NCBI RefSeq assembly: GCF_032118995.1
Contig: NC_092652.1
Coordinates: forward strand, 22,309,044-22,373,043
Length of the DNA stretch: 64,000 bases
Direction: 5' to 3'
DNA from: Asterias amurensis
Lineage: Eukaryota; Echinodermata; Asteroidea; Forcipulatida; Asteriidae
Shown here piece by piece: positions 1 through 10,566 of the stretch (position 1 is the first letter of the stretch; every line of letters starts with the position of its first letter). The translations under genes and the position numbers were made by a program. The notes below the pieces were generated by a model. The model was not told where the DNA came from. It did not search any database and worked only from the letters and a program-made list of their open reading frames with translations.

Positions 1-224
1 TGTGGAGCTATACGAAAAGTATGAGACCTATTCCTTTACAGCACCATGTACTGTCCCTTTTCAAATGATCATTAATTTGCGTGGTTTAAAAGCTGAGCGT
101 CTGGTATGTCAGCAAATGAGTTATTTGTTCACCTGAACTATCTATACGTTTCTATAAAGAAACACACGTTCACTATTTTGTGTTATAACACACTTCTTTT
201 ACTTGAAAATTTCAAGTGTTTACT

Positions 225-1250
225 ACCATCCATATGAATAAAAGGTAGTTAAAGCTTTTACTATAAAGAATTTACTAAAATGCTAAAATTATCTTCCTTT
301 AATGAAAAGTAAATCCTTTTCTTTTTAGCACTTACTTACTTTCACATGAATGAAATGGAGAAAATACTACAAAATGCTAGTAAGTACTGGTCATTTTTCA
401 AGGTAGCTCCAGAGCTACCTTGGACACAGAAGTAAAAGGCTTATCTGAAGAAATGACGGTGTTTATGAATATTCCTCCTCACAGGATAAATGACATACAT
501 CACTGAAATATTAAATAGACACATGCACAGTGTTTCACAACAGAAACAATGCACACAAACTCAAACTGCTTTTAAACAAGTTTGTTTATATTTTTGCTGA
601 GGATAAAATAAAACCGTTTGTAAAAAAACGTTTTGTATAAGTAAAGCAAGCTTTTTTAAAGATATAAAGCAATTTTTTGGCTCAGAAATTAATGCCTCGG
701 TCATTAAGGCTCAGAAAAGGTAATTTTGTGAACAATTAAATGCATTTCAATAGAATGTTGTTCGTGTTACTATTAAAACTTCTAAGTTTAAATTAAATAG
801 CTATGCTCATATCCAGCTCTCATCTTCTCTATATAGCACTGTAAGTTTCAAAACCTTAACAAAAACGTTTTGATTCTGGGTGTCCAGATGAGTCGTCTTC
901 ATCAAAATGTTGTCAGAATAAAAACCTCATGGCTGACTTGAAGATTTCTATGTTTCTATTAAATCAAATGCTGCTTAAGCTGTGTGTGTGTGTGTGTGTG
1001 TGTGAGCGCGTACGTAGACGTGAATGGGAGTTGTAATACAAAGGAAACATTTTGTTAAAGAGCCATCCAGCCATGGTATATCAGAAGTATTTACTCCAAA
1101 CCATTAAGTGAATACTTTGCAGTAAAAGAACAGGTTTATTCATACGGAATTCAGAAGATGCTTTTACTGAATGCTTTTACTTGGAAGTATATGCTTTTAC
1201 TTTTTGCTAGTACTTGTCAGTAAATACTACTTTTTATTCATACGACCCAG
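225..1250. mobile_element. Possible non-autonomous DNA transposon with inverted ends
   Basis: The left end near 231 reads CATATGAATAAAAGGTAGT. The right end near 1210-1250 is a close reverse complement of it (TACTACTTTTTATTCATACG). Several short TGCTTTTACT-like motifs lie just inside the right end. The interior is AT-rich with a (TG)n run at about 981-1003 and no meaningful ORF. I see no clear target-site duplication, so the element boundaries are approximate. Confidence 0.35.
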
Positions 1251-1402
1251 TGATTTTGAATATAGTGCCCGCAGTAACATCGCCCTCTCTTGACTTGAAC
1301 CGTGAACAGCAACTACAAACTCCTTTTTCTGTTCTTATTTGACATTTAAGACCGAGCTGTGTTATAAAACACATATTGACTGGCATAATTTGGTTAATAG
1401 TG

Positions 1403-1502
1403 TACGTCTGTTCCCCCTCGGGCCTGTGATTGACCAGAAGAGGGGCCTAAATAGGTCGCTCTTCTGGTCACTCGAAGTCCCTCGTGGGAATAGACGTATA
1501 CT
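1403..1502. repeat. Imperfect palindrome, MITE-like
   Basis: The outer arms GTACGTCTGTTCCC and GGGAATAGACGTATAC are inverted, and the inner arms GACCAGAAGAG and CTCTTCTGGTC are inverted as well. The stretch can fold into a long hairpin. The 67-codon ORF that crosses it has no protein-like features and is not called as a gene. Confidence 0.45.
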
Positions 1503-1868
1503 AGTTACCTCGTTGCCGGTCATTATAGGCCTGGGCGAATAGTGAAATTTTACTACTCGACTAGTCGCGCCTCATCACTTATAGACTATGTCGCGACTAA
1601 ATGCTTAAGTGCTGCAGTTTTTTTAAGAAATTAATAAAAACAATGTCACGAAAATATTTCTCGTCTCGATAATTATTTTATTTGGCACCCACTATCCTAT
1701 TTCACTCTTTCTTCACTATGATCAGATATCATTTTTCTCAGTGATACGACAATTATTTCAGCATCTACAACGTATTTAACAGTTTTGGTATATAGATACA
1801 AGCACCTGAGCAACTAATATTTTAAGGGAAGCTTTCTACCACCATTTCTTCAAACCGTGTAAGTTTAA

Positions 1869-2217
1869 AGGCAGTGGACACTATTGGTAATTACTCAAAA
1901 TAATTAATAGCATAAAACTTTACTTGGTAACGAGTAATGGGGAGCTGTTGATAGTATAAAAAATTGTGAGAAACGGCTCCCTCTGAAGTAACGTAGTTTT
2001 CGAGAAAGAAGTATTTGTCCACGAATTTGATTTCGAAGACCTCAGATTTAGAATTTGAGGTCTCGAAATCAATCATCTGAAAGCACACAACTTCGTGTGA
2101 CAAGGGTGTTTCCCGATTGAGCTCAAATTTCACAGGTTTGTTATTTTATGCATTAATGTTGAGATACAGCAAGTGGGAAGACTGGCTTTTAACAATTGAC
2201 AATAGTGTCCAGTGTCT
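1869..2217. mobile_element. MITE family 1 (TTAA-flanked, about 350 bp)
   Basis: Starts after TTAA with AGGCAGTGGACACTATTGG and ends with a degraded reverse complement before TTAA. The middle carries a conserved palindrome around GAGACCTCAGATTTAGAA / GAGGTCTCGAAATC. It has no coding capacity. The TTAA duplication is proven for this family by the empty-site comparison at 45102-45479. This copy lies just upstream of the insulin-like terminal exon at 2317, probably inside that gene's last intron. Confidence 0.85.
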
Positions 2218-2316
2218 TTAATGTAAATATGTGAACATTGTGTTTTGTGTTACAAAAAAAAAAGAACCCAAACCCTTGAAGTTAAAGTCATTGTTAAATA
2301 TTTATTCATTGCGCAG

Positions 2317-2438
2317 AGTTCCTGAACCGTGGCAAAGCAAACGGCTTTTTGTCTGCGCGTAACGTCCAGAAACGAGGCCTTACCGAAGAATGCTGTAACG
2401 AAGGTTGCTACTGGGAAGAGATTGAAGAAACATGCTAA
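2317..2438 (+). CDS. Insulin-like peptide gene A, terminal exon (C-peptide end and A-chain)
   Basis: The acceptor CATTGCGCAG at 2307-2316 opens an exon entered in phase 1, the same phase as the last exon of the gene at 10515-15891. It encodes a C-peptide tail, a dibasic KR cleavage site, then GLTEECCNEGCYWEEIEETC and a TAA stop. CC-x3-C-x8-C is the diagnostic A-chain pattern of the insulin/relaxin superfamily, which are secreted hormones held by one intrachain and two interchain disulfides. The signal peptide and B-chain exons are not found in the 2.3 kb to the left, so they are outside the window or lost. An AATAAA lies at 2864-2869. The A-chain is close to that of the second gene (CCNEGCYYEEVYEVC), so the two are tandem paralogs. 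Confidence 0.85.
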
Positions 2439-2439
2439 G

Positions 2440-3085
2440 ATGACATCCCGAACGGACCTAAACTGACCCTTAAATTTGATTTTAGATAATAGTATAAGTA
2501 TCTTAATGTTTGGTGTGGTCACTTAAATTAAATTAATCTTTTAACTAAATAACTATTTTTGGATGGATCTTCATTACAACGTGTCTTTGGAAGAGATGTG
2601 AAACGTATCAACTTCTGTTATATCATAAAGAACTCTGGGTGGTTTTTTTTTCAATACAAAAAGATAATAATAATATAAAAACAAAAGTACTTTGATTTTT
2701 AGATGCGTAAGCTTCTTTATGCACATTAATTCGGTATCAATAGAAATCATTTTATTTTCTGGACCTAAATCATTTATGTTTTTTTTTTTTTTTTTTTTTT
2801 TTTTTATTAATTGTGATGGTACAAAATGTAAAGTGTTATTGTCCTTGTGCAAAAATGTATTAAAATAAAGAACGATGACCTTAAATAATGATTCGTTTGT
2901 ATGATTTGTTTTCGAAGCGCTCTAAAAACAAAATGTTGTGGTAAAACAACCATTGTTATTGTTCTACATTTCCTTATTCCATTCAAGTTTACAAAAATAA
3001 GTACAGGCCTATATTCAGCAGATGTCAAAATCAGTATAAAGTGTTCAGAAAACGGTCTTTTCGGATTATTTACATACTTTTTATT
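2440..3085. other. 3' flank of insulin-like gene A, no coding content seen
   Basis: AT-rich sequence with a T27 run at about 2779-2805 and a possible polyadenylation signal AATAAA at 2864-2869. The small ORFs here are short and low-complexity, and I see no convincing exons. Confidence 0.5.
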
Positions 3086-3087
3086 TT

Positions 3088-3414
3088 TTTTCTAACAAAA
3101 CAGTTACTGCCAGTGTAAGCACTTTTGTACCCCCACCATATACATAAACTGACAAACCTGTACAAGTTTGAGATCGATCGGCCATCTTGGTCAGGAGAAA
3201 AATAGTTTTAAAAAACGATTAAAAATTGTGCATGACATCGATTTAAAAAAAATTCCAATCGGAGCGTTAAACTCCAAACGAGAAATTTGTTTTATTTATT
3301 TCTCACCAATTGTTTTTGTTTTACTATCATCATAAGACCATGTAAGTTTAGTGTAACTCTATGATCTTAATCTTAAACAAGTTTTTTTTTTCTTACCAAT
3401 TCTGTAATGTTCCT
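3088..3414. mobile_element. MITE family 2, degraded copy
   Basis: Aligns by eye over most of its length with the better-preserved copy at 23033-23408, sharing the stretches around CAGTGTAAGCAC, ACCATATACATAAACTGACA and GAGATCGATCGG. It ends in CCAATTCTGTAATGTTCC before TTAA at 3415-3418. The left terminus is too eroded to place exactly. Confidence 0.7.
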
Positions 3415-3419
3415 TTAAT

Positions 3420-4110
3420 ATTCTTATAGACGGAAATAAACCAGTTTTTCAAATAAATATAATTTGAAGAGTCCAAAGAGGGACAAAATCTAAAAACTAT
3501 TAATTACAATCCTACCTTGTTATGAGAAGAACCGGTTCTGAAAAGAACCGATGAGATTTAATATACTACACTGCAAGAATTGGGTAATTAAACTTGAATT
3601 GACTTCATGATACGTACCTATAAGAGAATCAACATTATTAGAAATACAATGGTTTTTCAAGCCAAATTCAGCAACAGACTCATTACTGCGTCAACTGAGA
3701 ATTCATTTTCAAATGATTCAAATGAACCGGGTGTTAAATTGAATGGATTGTGTTGAAATTGGGCGGGAAAACCTATAATAACGTACACTTATGTTGCGCA
3801 ATACCTAACATGATTATAAATTATCTTCTACGCATTACAACACACACAAAATGCAGACAACAACATACAAAGAACACTAATAATAGTACTAAAAATGGAG
3901 TTTATCGTAAAACAATGGTTTTAACTTAGGTTAAATACAAATATGTATTGTCTACTATAAAAGGAGGGAGATTTATCTACAATAGTTTAGAAGCAACGTA
4001 CACAAAATGCCAATAACGACCCATTCTCTGCGTTGGGCACCACTACGAAAGGAGAGGACACTGGGAAGACATATCCATTGTCGGACTTTTGAGTCATTGA
4101 TAACCTTTGA
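3420..4110. other. Intergenic, no feature recognised
   Basis: AT-rich single-copy-looking sequence. A 71-codon ORF on the - strand at 3987-4202 overlaps the candidate + strand exon described next. It has no start context or domain that would favour it. Confidence 0.4.
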
Positions 4111-4335
4111 AGAGCATCTTCCTCGACACCGAGGTATTGGCTGATAATACTACAGCACGAAAGCGAAAGGCCGCAAGGGCTAGCGTTGCCTTTGGTGTTC
4201 ATGAAGGGTAAGTTAAAGGGGGGTTTTAGGCTGCTCTAAATATTTCATTTCTTATCTTGTTTAGGCCCAATAGACAACAATTTTTTTGAAAGATTGAAAG
4301 ATTCAACAGAAGACCACTTTTATGATAGAATCAAG
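4111..4335 (+). pseudogene. Possible decayed insulin-like B-chain/C-peptide exon pair
   Basis: An open stretch from 4111 ends at a good donor (ATGAAGG/GTAAGT, exon end 4207) in phase 1. A second stretch, 4265-4335, lies between TTTAG and AAG/GTACGT and continues the same frame (GPIDNNFFERLKDSTEDHF and on). The first stretch reads TPRYW exactly 24 residues before its donor. In the intact insulin-like gene PRNYW sits at the same distance before a donor of the same phase. The B-chain cysteines are absent and no A-chain is seen downstream, so if related this is a relic. It could instead be two exons of an unrelated gene, or chance. Confidence 0.3.
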
Positions 4336-4974
4336 GTACGTTTTTTTTTTGTTTTTTTTTCCCGAAGTACGATTTCGTTCCTCTGAAAAAAAAAATTTGT
4401 ACAAATTAAGGGATGGAAAGCATATTTCGAGGAAGTAAAAGCATAATCTCGAGTTCACGAAAGCGTATTATTTTCGAAAGCGTATTATTTTCGGTGGATT
4501 TATGGGGATCTCGGGGAATTAATTGACTCGTAATTCGCGGGAACACAACAGGGAATGGACAACATTTTGAGGGACCAAAACTTCTTGTCCTCGAAATTAC
4601 ACGCCTATATTTTGAAGGAACAAAATTAAACTTTGATTTTGAATGAGTGCAATCCTAATTATGAGGCGCAAAATAATGAGAGGGAACAAAACATTAATTT
4701 GGGTGAAGATTTTTTCTCTCTTTTTTCTTTTAAAACACAAATGGTACAAACTAACCGTCGTGAACGAAGGCTGGAGAATGACTGGGATATATTGAAACCA
4801 CTTTTGGCATGCAATTAAGGACCATGAAGTAATTTTACCTTTACAGTGTACTATGGTACATACTTTTTGCAGAACGTTTCTCAGTCGCTTTTTGAATTTA
4901 GTATGTTGCATACTTCGGGTTTTTATTAAGTGGGTTTTTTTTCGGGGTCAACCTTTGTATGTCAAAAGAATATA
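4336..4974. other. Intergenic, no feature recognised
   Basis: Homopolymer-rich sequence. Overlapping ORFs on both strands around 4597-4911 have no recognisable domain, splice sites or start context. Confidence 0.4.
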
Positions 4975-5226
4975 GGGTGCGTTCGTTCAGCTTCCCTGGG
5001 TCAACCCTGGACTGCCCCGGTGCGTTCGAATAGCTTTGACGTCATTGCAGGGGCTCACCCGGGTCAGCCCCAAGTGCCCTGCTTGTGGAGTGGGTCACTT
5101 GGGGGCTGGCCCCAGGTGCATGACGTCACTACGAGAGCGGTGAGTGGTCGTTCGTTTAGCTCTTGTCAGAGGCTCACCCGAGCGAGCACCGCGGGTAGGG
5201 CCCAGGGAAGCTAAACGAACGCACCC
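4975..5226. mobile_element. MITE family 3 (GGGTGCGTTCG ends)
   Basis: Begins GGGTGCGTTCGTTCAGCTTC and ends with the reverse complement GAAGCTAAACGAACGCACCC. The GC-rich interior contains further inverted segments around GGCTCACCCGGGTCAGCCCC. The strong base-composition contrast with its AT-rich surroundings marks the element clearly. ORFs reported inside are palindrome artefacts. Confidence 0.8.
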
Positions 5227-5451
5227 ACCCATCGATTGGACCAATAGACCAAGGACCAGTAAAAATCAAGCCAACCTGCAAAATCACATTGCCTCCTCAA
5301 AGAAAGAAATTTCCCGCGATAACAGTCCGTTGTAAATTGGCATGTCGATATATTAACCTGTGTGAGTCACATTTACGGCCAGTGTGGCAGGAGATGTTGT
5401 CCCCATACGGCGAACAAAGTACAAACCACAGACATAGTATTGGGTGCGTTC

Positions 5452-5684
5452 GTTTAGCTTCCCTGGGTCGACCCCGGTCTGCCCCCGATGCGTTCGAATA
5501 GCTTTGACGTCATTCCAGGGGCTCACCCGGGTCAGCCCCGAATGCCCTGCTTGTTGAGAGGGTCACTTGGGGGCTGGCCCCAGGTGCATGACGTCACTAC
5601 GAGAGCGGTGAGTGATCGTTCGTTTAGCTCTTGGCTCCCCCGAGTGAGCACCGCGGGGTAGACACAGGGAAGCTAATCGAACGC
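5452..5684. mobile_element. MITE family 3, second copy
   Basis: Same ends and same GC-rich interior as the copy at 4975-5226, including the TTTGACGTCATTCCAGGGGC segment. The right end is slightly eroded (CGAACGCATTATATG). Two copies only about 230 bp apart suggest local hopping or a small duplication. Confidence 0.8.
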
Positions 5685-5796
5685 ATTATATGTCTTTTGA
5701 TAGCGCCCTCTTTTGAAACATCTTTATTCAGCCCACGTTAAGTTCCCATATGGGGGACAGAATCTTCGTTGAACTGATTTCCCTGGGACATTGATT

Positions 5797-5947
5797 GGGT
5801 GCATTCGTTTAGCTTCCCTGGGTCGACCCTGGTGTGTGACGTTTTTTCTTTCCAGGACGAACGTGTGCAGATAATTACTTACGTTCGTCGTGGAAAAAAA
5901 ACCGCCACACACCGGGGTCGACTCGGGGAAGCTAAACGAACGCACCC
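5797..5947. mobile_element. MITE family 3, short copy
   Basis: GGGTGCATTCGTTTAGCTTC and GAAGCTAAACGAACGCACCC flank an interior of about 110 bp that differs from the longer copies and is itself palindromic (GACGAACGTGTG / TACGTTCGTCG). The short form recurs at 19916-19981 and 42417-42482. Confidence 0.75.
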
Positions 5948-5949
5948 AT

Positions 5950-6394
5950 TGAAAGTTTTGGTGAATATTTTCAAACATCTTCCAAATTTCAGGGGAAGAT
6001 TGTCATACAGAATTATCACTCAGGTCGCATCCTGTTTGCCATGAGTTGACGAGAATATCAATTTATCAGTGAAATTTGTTTTACAATTTTCCCCCAAATA
6101 GGAATAAACCAATGATTATAAAGCCCCCAACGGTGACTGCATTCAAGGCAAATGATATCTTAGTTTTTGTTTTAACCGTTCGATTGTTTTAATCATAAAT
6201 AAATGTACACGTGTAAAGATAACATGTGGAAGTTTCATTTCAAAAGTTGGTTGCGTTTATTTTGTTTTAGAATCGCTGAAAATCCGGAGCAAATATGTCA
6301 ACGCAAGAAAATAAATCCCAAATTATAGGAAAACACAATCTGAGAAGCGTTATTGTCAGTATAGATTCAAACTTTGGTGCATGAAGAATAATCT
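5950..6394. other. Intergenic, no feature recognised
   Basis: AT-rich sequence without exons, repeats or structured motifs that I can identify. Confidence 0.4.
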
Positions 6395-6440
6395 CTACTA
6401 GCGGGATGCCGCGCTTCGCGCGGCAACCCCGCTAGAAAGC
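6395..6440. mobile_element. Helitron-like terminal hairpin
   Basis: The perfect hairpin GCCGCGC-TTC-GCGCGGC (6408-6424) is followed after a short spacer by CTAG. Read on the other strand the layout is the same, with the hairpin followed by ATCCCGCTAG. A GC-rich hairpin about 10 nt before CTRR is the classic Helitron 3' end. The rest of the element, its 5' TC end and its orientation cannot be fixed from this window. Confidence 0.45.
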
Positions 6441-7629
6441 TCGACGTAAAAATGCTACAAGTGTAGCGTTATGTACAGGTGAGGGCTAAAGTGGCTGGGC
6501 AGGGTCACAATACAAATCACTGTGGCAAGCAACCCATCCTAAGTTAAGACGAATCTTAGTGCTTTGTTAAATCGTACACTTGTCCATCTTTTTTCCGTTT
6601 CGGCATTGTCGATCCCATCCATATTTTCCAGTTTCCAGCGGATCCCGATAGTGGTTCTTTCCCAGCGTTTATATCCTGTTTCGTTTATTTTGTTCCAGTT
6701 CAGTTGACTATTTTCTGTCCTGTATAGTTTTCAAACCCCTTTGCTTTTTCCCCCCTCACCAGCCTCGTTCATTTTTTCCCCAACTCCCTGTCCCACCGTG
6801 TGCCGCTTCCCTATCCCGTCCCATATCTAACCCACACATCCGTGCCTCTCCCGTCCCGATCCCACGATCCCCTGCACGGCAGTGTTCTTTGCTTGCCAAT
6901 GTTTGCCCATAATGTTCCCTACATTTTTTGCCGTTCCCCGCCCTCTTGCAACAGACGTACCACTACATATGCTCCTTCCATCTCCCTGTCCACACAACGT
7001 GCTTGTTTGTTTGTTTGTTTGTTTGTTTGTTTGTTTGTTTTTTATTTCCAAATATCACAATATGCTCTAATAACCCCACCAGTCTTCGTCCTGTCGTCGT
7101 GCCTCCCCCACCCCCTCCCATGCATTGTTCTGTACTGTATATACGCGAGAAGTTACTGGACGCTCGCGCCGTGACTGTGACATCACAAAGGACGCCTGCA
7201 CTCAATCACAAAGTTACTACACACTCGCGCTTTGACTGTGACGTCACAAACAACACATGCCCCAACACGGGTACCCCGAAATTTACCCCAGACGCATCAT
7301 TTTAGCAGGGCGCGGGCACCACTTGCCAAACAGCAATGGCGGCGCCCATGCGATTTAAGCGCTTTTATAATAATAGATTTGCATTACAACCTTATGCTTC
7401 GAAGTAAAATATTTCTCAATTATGCCTTTTTCAATTGAAAGCTGCTGTAGTGTAAGTATGCCTCTAACAAAAAAAATTTTAAATACCCTTGAGAAAATAC
7501 GGAGATGTCACCATACAAAAAAAAAAAAAAAAAAAAAAATACGGTTGATTGATTACTTTGGCCTTTAATTAGTTTCTGTTACAACCTTTCCAATTTAAGT
7601 CCCAATTACAAGTTGAGGTCATTTACCTG
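6441..7629. other. Non-coding, C-rich then microsatellite-bearing sequence
   Basis: A pyrimidine-rich stretch at about 6700-7150 generates proline/serine/cysteine-rich ORFs in several overlapping frames on both strands, which is a composition effect. A (TTTG)n microsatellite occupies about 7003-7040, and an A-run lies near 7518-7540. The two TGACATCACAAA/TGACGTCACAAA segments at 7180-7250 are a small tandem duplication. No gene is supported. Confidence 0.5.
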
Positions 7630-8149
7630 TTAATGACAATATGTTTTATGGCCTACTTGAGTTAAGGTAAATAACATACCGGCACAAAAATATTGAAACA
7701 CTTCCCAGTCCTTTAAAATAATTACACCTTCAACTGGTACAGTTTTAATTGTTTCAGACTTGGTTGTTTTCTCTTTGTTGAGATGCGTCGATACCCGGCT
7801 TTGTGAGCAAGGCCGTTTATGGACTCTCTGAAACCATGGCAAAAACGTTCTTAAGTGGACCGGTTTGATGTTAGTAAAATGGGGCTCTAGGTCAAGTTAT
7901 AGGGGGCTTACTCGTTTTCACAATAGATAGAGTGTTATGAAAGTGGAAAGAAACATACAAGGTTAGTCTCAAACCTCATTTCAGGTGTAAAATGACTTGT
8001 ATTAATTTTGATAGGCATGTCCGAAAACTTTCAAAAAATATTAAAATTACGTAAAACTTCAGATACATGCGTCTTTACATTGTTGTACAGCTTGACAACA
8101 AATCCGCTCCCAGAAACTATCGACCTATTTGGTACTGACATTAATGACG

Positions 8150-8515
8150 TCGTAAATAACAAATCAGTATCAACTGTTGTTAGCATATAATCTTACTGGG
8201 AGCGAGCAATGTAGAGCTGCTGATGATAGTATAACACAATGTGAGAAACGGTTCCATCTGAAGTTACATAGTTTTTGAGAAACAGGTAATTTTCTACTCA
8301 AAAAAATATAATAGAGCCTGTTATTATGCATCTGAAAGCACACAAAGTACTGCAATAAGGGTGTTTGTTTTTTCTTTTCATTATTCTCTTGCAAATTCGA
8401 TGACCAATTGAGCCCAATTTTGCACAGGTTAGTGTTATTTTATGCATCATGCTGGGATAGTACAAGTAAATATACTTGTCTTTGACAATTACCTGAGGGG
8501 TATAGTGCCTTTAAA
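8150..8515. mobile_element. MITE family 1, diverged copy
   Basis: Shares the family body with the other copies: GAGAAACGGTTCCATCTGAA, GCATCTGAAAGCACACAA, GATGACCAATTGAGCCC, TTTGACAATTACC and a terminal TGCCTTTAAA. The left terminus is lost and the right terminus is mutated. Confidence 0.65.
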
Positions 8516-8559
8516 GGAACTTGGATTTAAAATAACACCAAACATCAACTTTATAGCCG

Positions 8560-8711
8560 GGCTATGGTACAACACTTATAGTGGAACATCAGCCCAACCC
8601 ATGACACACCTTCTACGATGCCCAGCCCTTGAGAAACAGTGCTCCCCAGAAGACCTGATTGCAGCAAACGAGAAGGCTGTATGGTGTGCCCAATCTCGGC
8701 CAAACGTTTGA
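8560..8711 (+). pseudogene. LINE reverse-transcriptase C-terminal fragment
   Basis: The frame encodes PMTHLLRCPALEKQCSPEDL followed by an A-rich helix and CAQSRPNV, then stop. This pattern (a CP motif after M-HLL, then an ED-L segment and an ALxCAQ-W-like tail) is typical of the end of the second ORF of non-LTR retrotransposons. Only the last 50 or so residues remain, so it is a dead, 5'-truncated insertion. Confidence 0.5.
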
Positions 8712-8719
8712 ATTAGAAA

Positions 8720-10455
8720 AGATGATGGACTCGAAAGAAGAAGAAGGTACAACATTTGTAGGCCTATGTGTCTCTCCTCTGGGCAATGTGCGCCCGCACT
8801 CTCACATAATCAAACATCTAAAAAAGGGTAACTCTTTCTTCCACTTTTTTTAAACAGAGGGATGGGTGGTTGCTGTGTGGTGGGAATTAGGGGACATTCT
8901 TTGTGGCGGGATGGCTTTGTAGAGGTGCTAATCACAATGTTCCTCCTCGCCACTCAATGGTTTGGTGTTTTTGCTTTTTGTAATTATTTAGGCCTATGTA
9001 TCGATTTGTATATTGCTATACTTTTCTGGCAGTGCAAAGTCTAATGAAACTAAATCTAAAACTTGACCCCGTGGTAGTTTATCAATTCACATCAATTAAA
9101 CCGTCTTTGAGACACGACCAATATACCAGTAAAAGTTAAATTTTAATTAACAAACCAGCATAAAAATAAATGTTTTAAATCAATTAAAGTTATTCAGGGA
9201 CAGATTTTCGGCTGTCTTACTTTTTATTGGAAAGTGAAGTAAAAGTTCCTTGAAAAAAATAATTTAATTTATTATTATTATTATTATTATTCGCTTTATA
9301 TAAATAAACCTATTTGGCACTTGGCAGTTCAATTGTTTTCTGAAACTATCCTTGGGTTAGTGTAAGGGTGTGACACGATGGTCTGACAGGGTCAGTTACT
9401 GATTGAAAATTCACTTCTTTGTGATAAACTTTCTACCTTCGCTAAGTTGGGGAGGTAGTGCTTTCTACTCTAGGGGGTAATGCACGTTTCAGCCAGAGGA
9501 GTAGGTGGCAACGGACCCCTGAAAAGTTACTTTGTAGCCCACACCTTGAAGTAGCCTTCAGGCCCTGTGTGTCTGGTGACTTGCATAAAATGTTTGTTTG
9601 TTCACCGAGCTGATTCTGTTCAACTTGCATTCTTGCAACTAATTATATTTAAAAATTGTGGGATAGGCCTATTATACGGCCTAAAACATCCTCAAAAGTA
9701 CACATCCTAAAAACTTTCGGGTCAGAGCCGATTCCTTTGTCACAGGGTGTGATACCCATTACGGGTCAGGCTGATACAGGTGACGCTTAAAATGTGCTTT
9801 TGAAGTCTGTTCTTGCGTAAGTTTGACGCATTTATGGGTTAGATAGTCCGGATCACTCTGACCAGGAAAATGGAAAGGGCCCGCAGGCGATAAGTGGCTT
9901 GAGTGTGATACATGATGGCGCTGTCCAATTCGGTGACACTCGAAGACTAGTTAACTTGAAAAACATGAAACCGTAAAATTCTTATTTTTAACGTCGGAGT
10001 ATTATATTCATGTTTTGAGTTACCCAGATAATTGGTTTAAAAATCAGTGTCTTTAAAACTATTTTTTCTAGTTACACGCAGACAATGTATTTGTTTACTG
10101 CAAATTGCCAATAAGTAAATGAAAATATAAGAATGTTAAAAGTAGGCTTGTTTCAGCAAACATTTTTAAAAAGAATCTGAAGTTTTGGTTAAAAGTACGC
10201 CCCCCCCCCCATCACTCCCCGCCCAAGATGCTGCACTCCCTTTTACCCCCAATAACAAATCTACCATAATTTCGACTCGGGAAACATCGTTTGATTAGTG
10301 ATTCAACTGAACTCCTAACAACCAACCATTCACACGCAAACCTTAGGATTCCTATAAAGAAACTGTATATAAATAGTAAGGAGTCAATGTTTGCTTATAA
10401 TTACCATCTTATGAATATATAATTACCATCTCTTGAATATATAATTAATATAGAA
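8720..10455. other. Upstream region of insulin-like gene B
   Basis: No exon recognised. It contains a short (ATT)n run at about 9271-9293, a C10 run at 10201-10210, and a 22-bp imperfect tandem repeat (AATTACCATCT.TGAATATAT) at about 10400-10445 directly before the TATA box. The 62-codon - strand ORF at 9442-9630 has no recognisable domain. Confidence 0.45.
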
Positions 10456-10463
10456 TATAAAAG
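10456..10463 (+). promoter_or_regulatory. TATA box of insulin-like gene B
   Basis: TATAAAAG lies 59 bp upstream of the start codon at 10515, leaving room for a start site near 10485 and a 5' UTR of about 30 nt. This spacing is normal for a TATA-driven neuropeptide or hormone gene with no 5' intron. Confidence 0.7.
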
Positions 10464-10514
10464 CAGACACCCGGCTAAATTGGATCATTATTGTGAAATC
10501 AAAAACGAAGAAAC

Positions 10515-10566
10515 ATGGATCGTGTTCTGCTTTTCACTGCTTTGGCTCTTGCTATCGTCTGCCAAG
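10515..10566 (+). CDS. Insulin-like gene B exon 1 (signal peptide)
   Basis: ATG at 10515 starts 17 codons of a classic hydrophobic signal sequence and stops at CAAG/GTGAG in phase 1. The TATA box upstream and the in-phase junction to exon 2 make this start convincing. Confidence 0.8.

Noticed and set aside
3987..4202. 71-codon - strand ORF with a CC motif
   Set aside because: No insulin spacing around the cysteines, no acceptor and no KR site; it lies opposite the better-supported + strand candidate.
6800..7305. Several overlapping ORFs on both strands
   Set aside because: Composition effect of a pyrimidine-rich stretch and the (TTTG)n run. No conserved motif.
7680..7827. Possible - strand exon between TGGTTTCAG and a GTATGT donor, frame with VPVEGVIILKDWEVFQYFC
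   Set aside because: Open and with acceptable splice sites, but isolated. I find no partner exon in phase nearby and recognise no protein. It would need junction reads.
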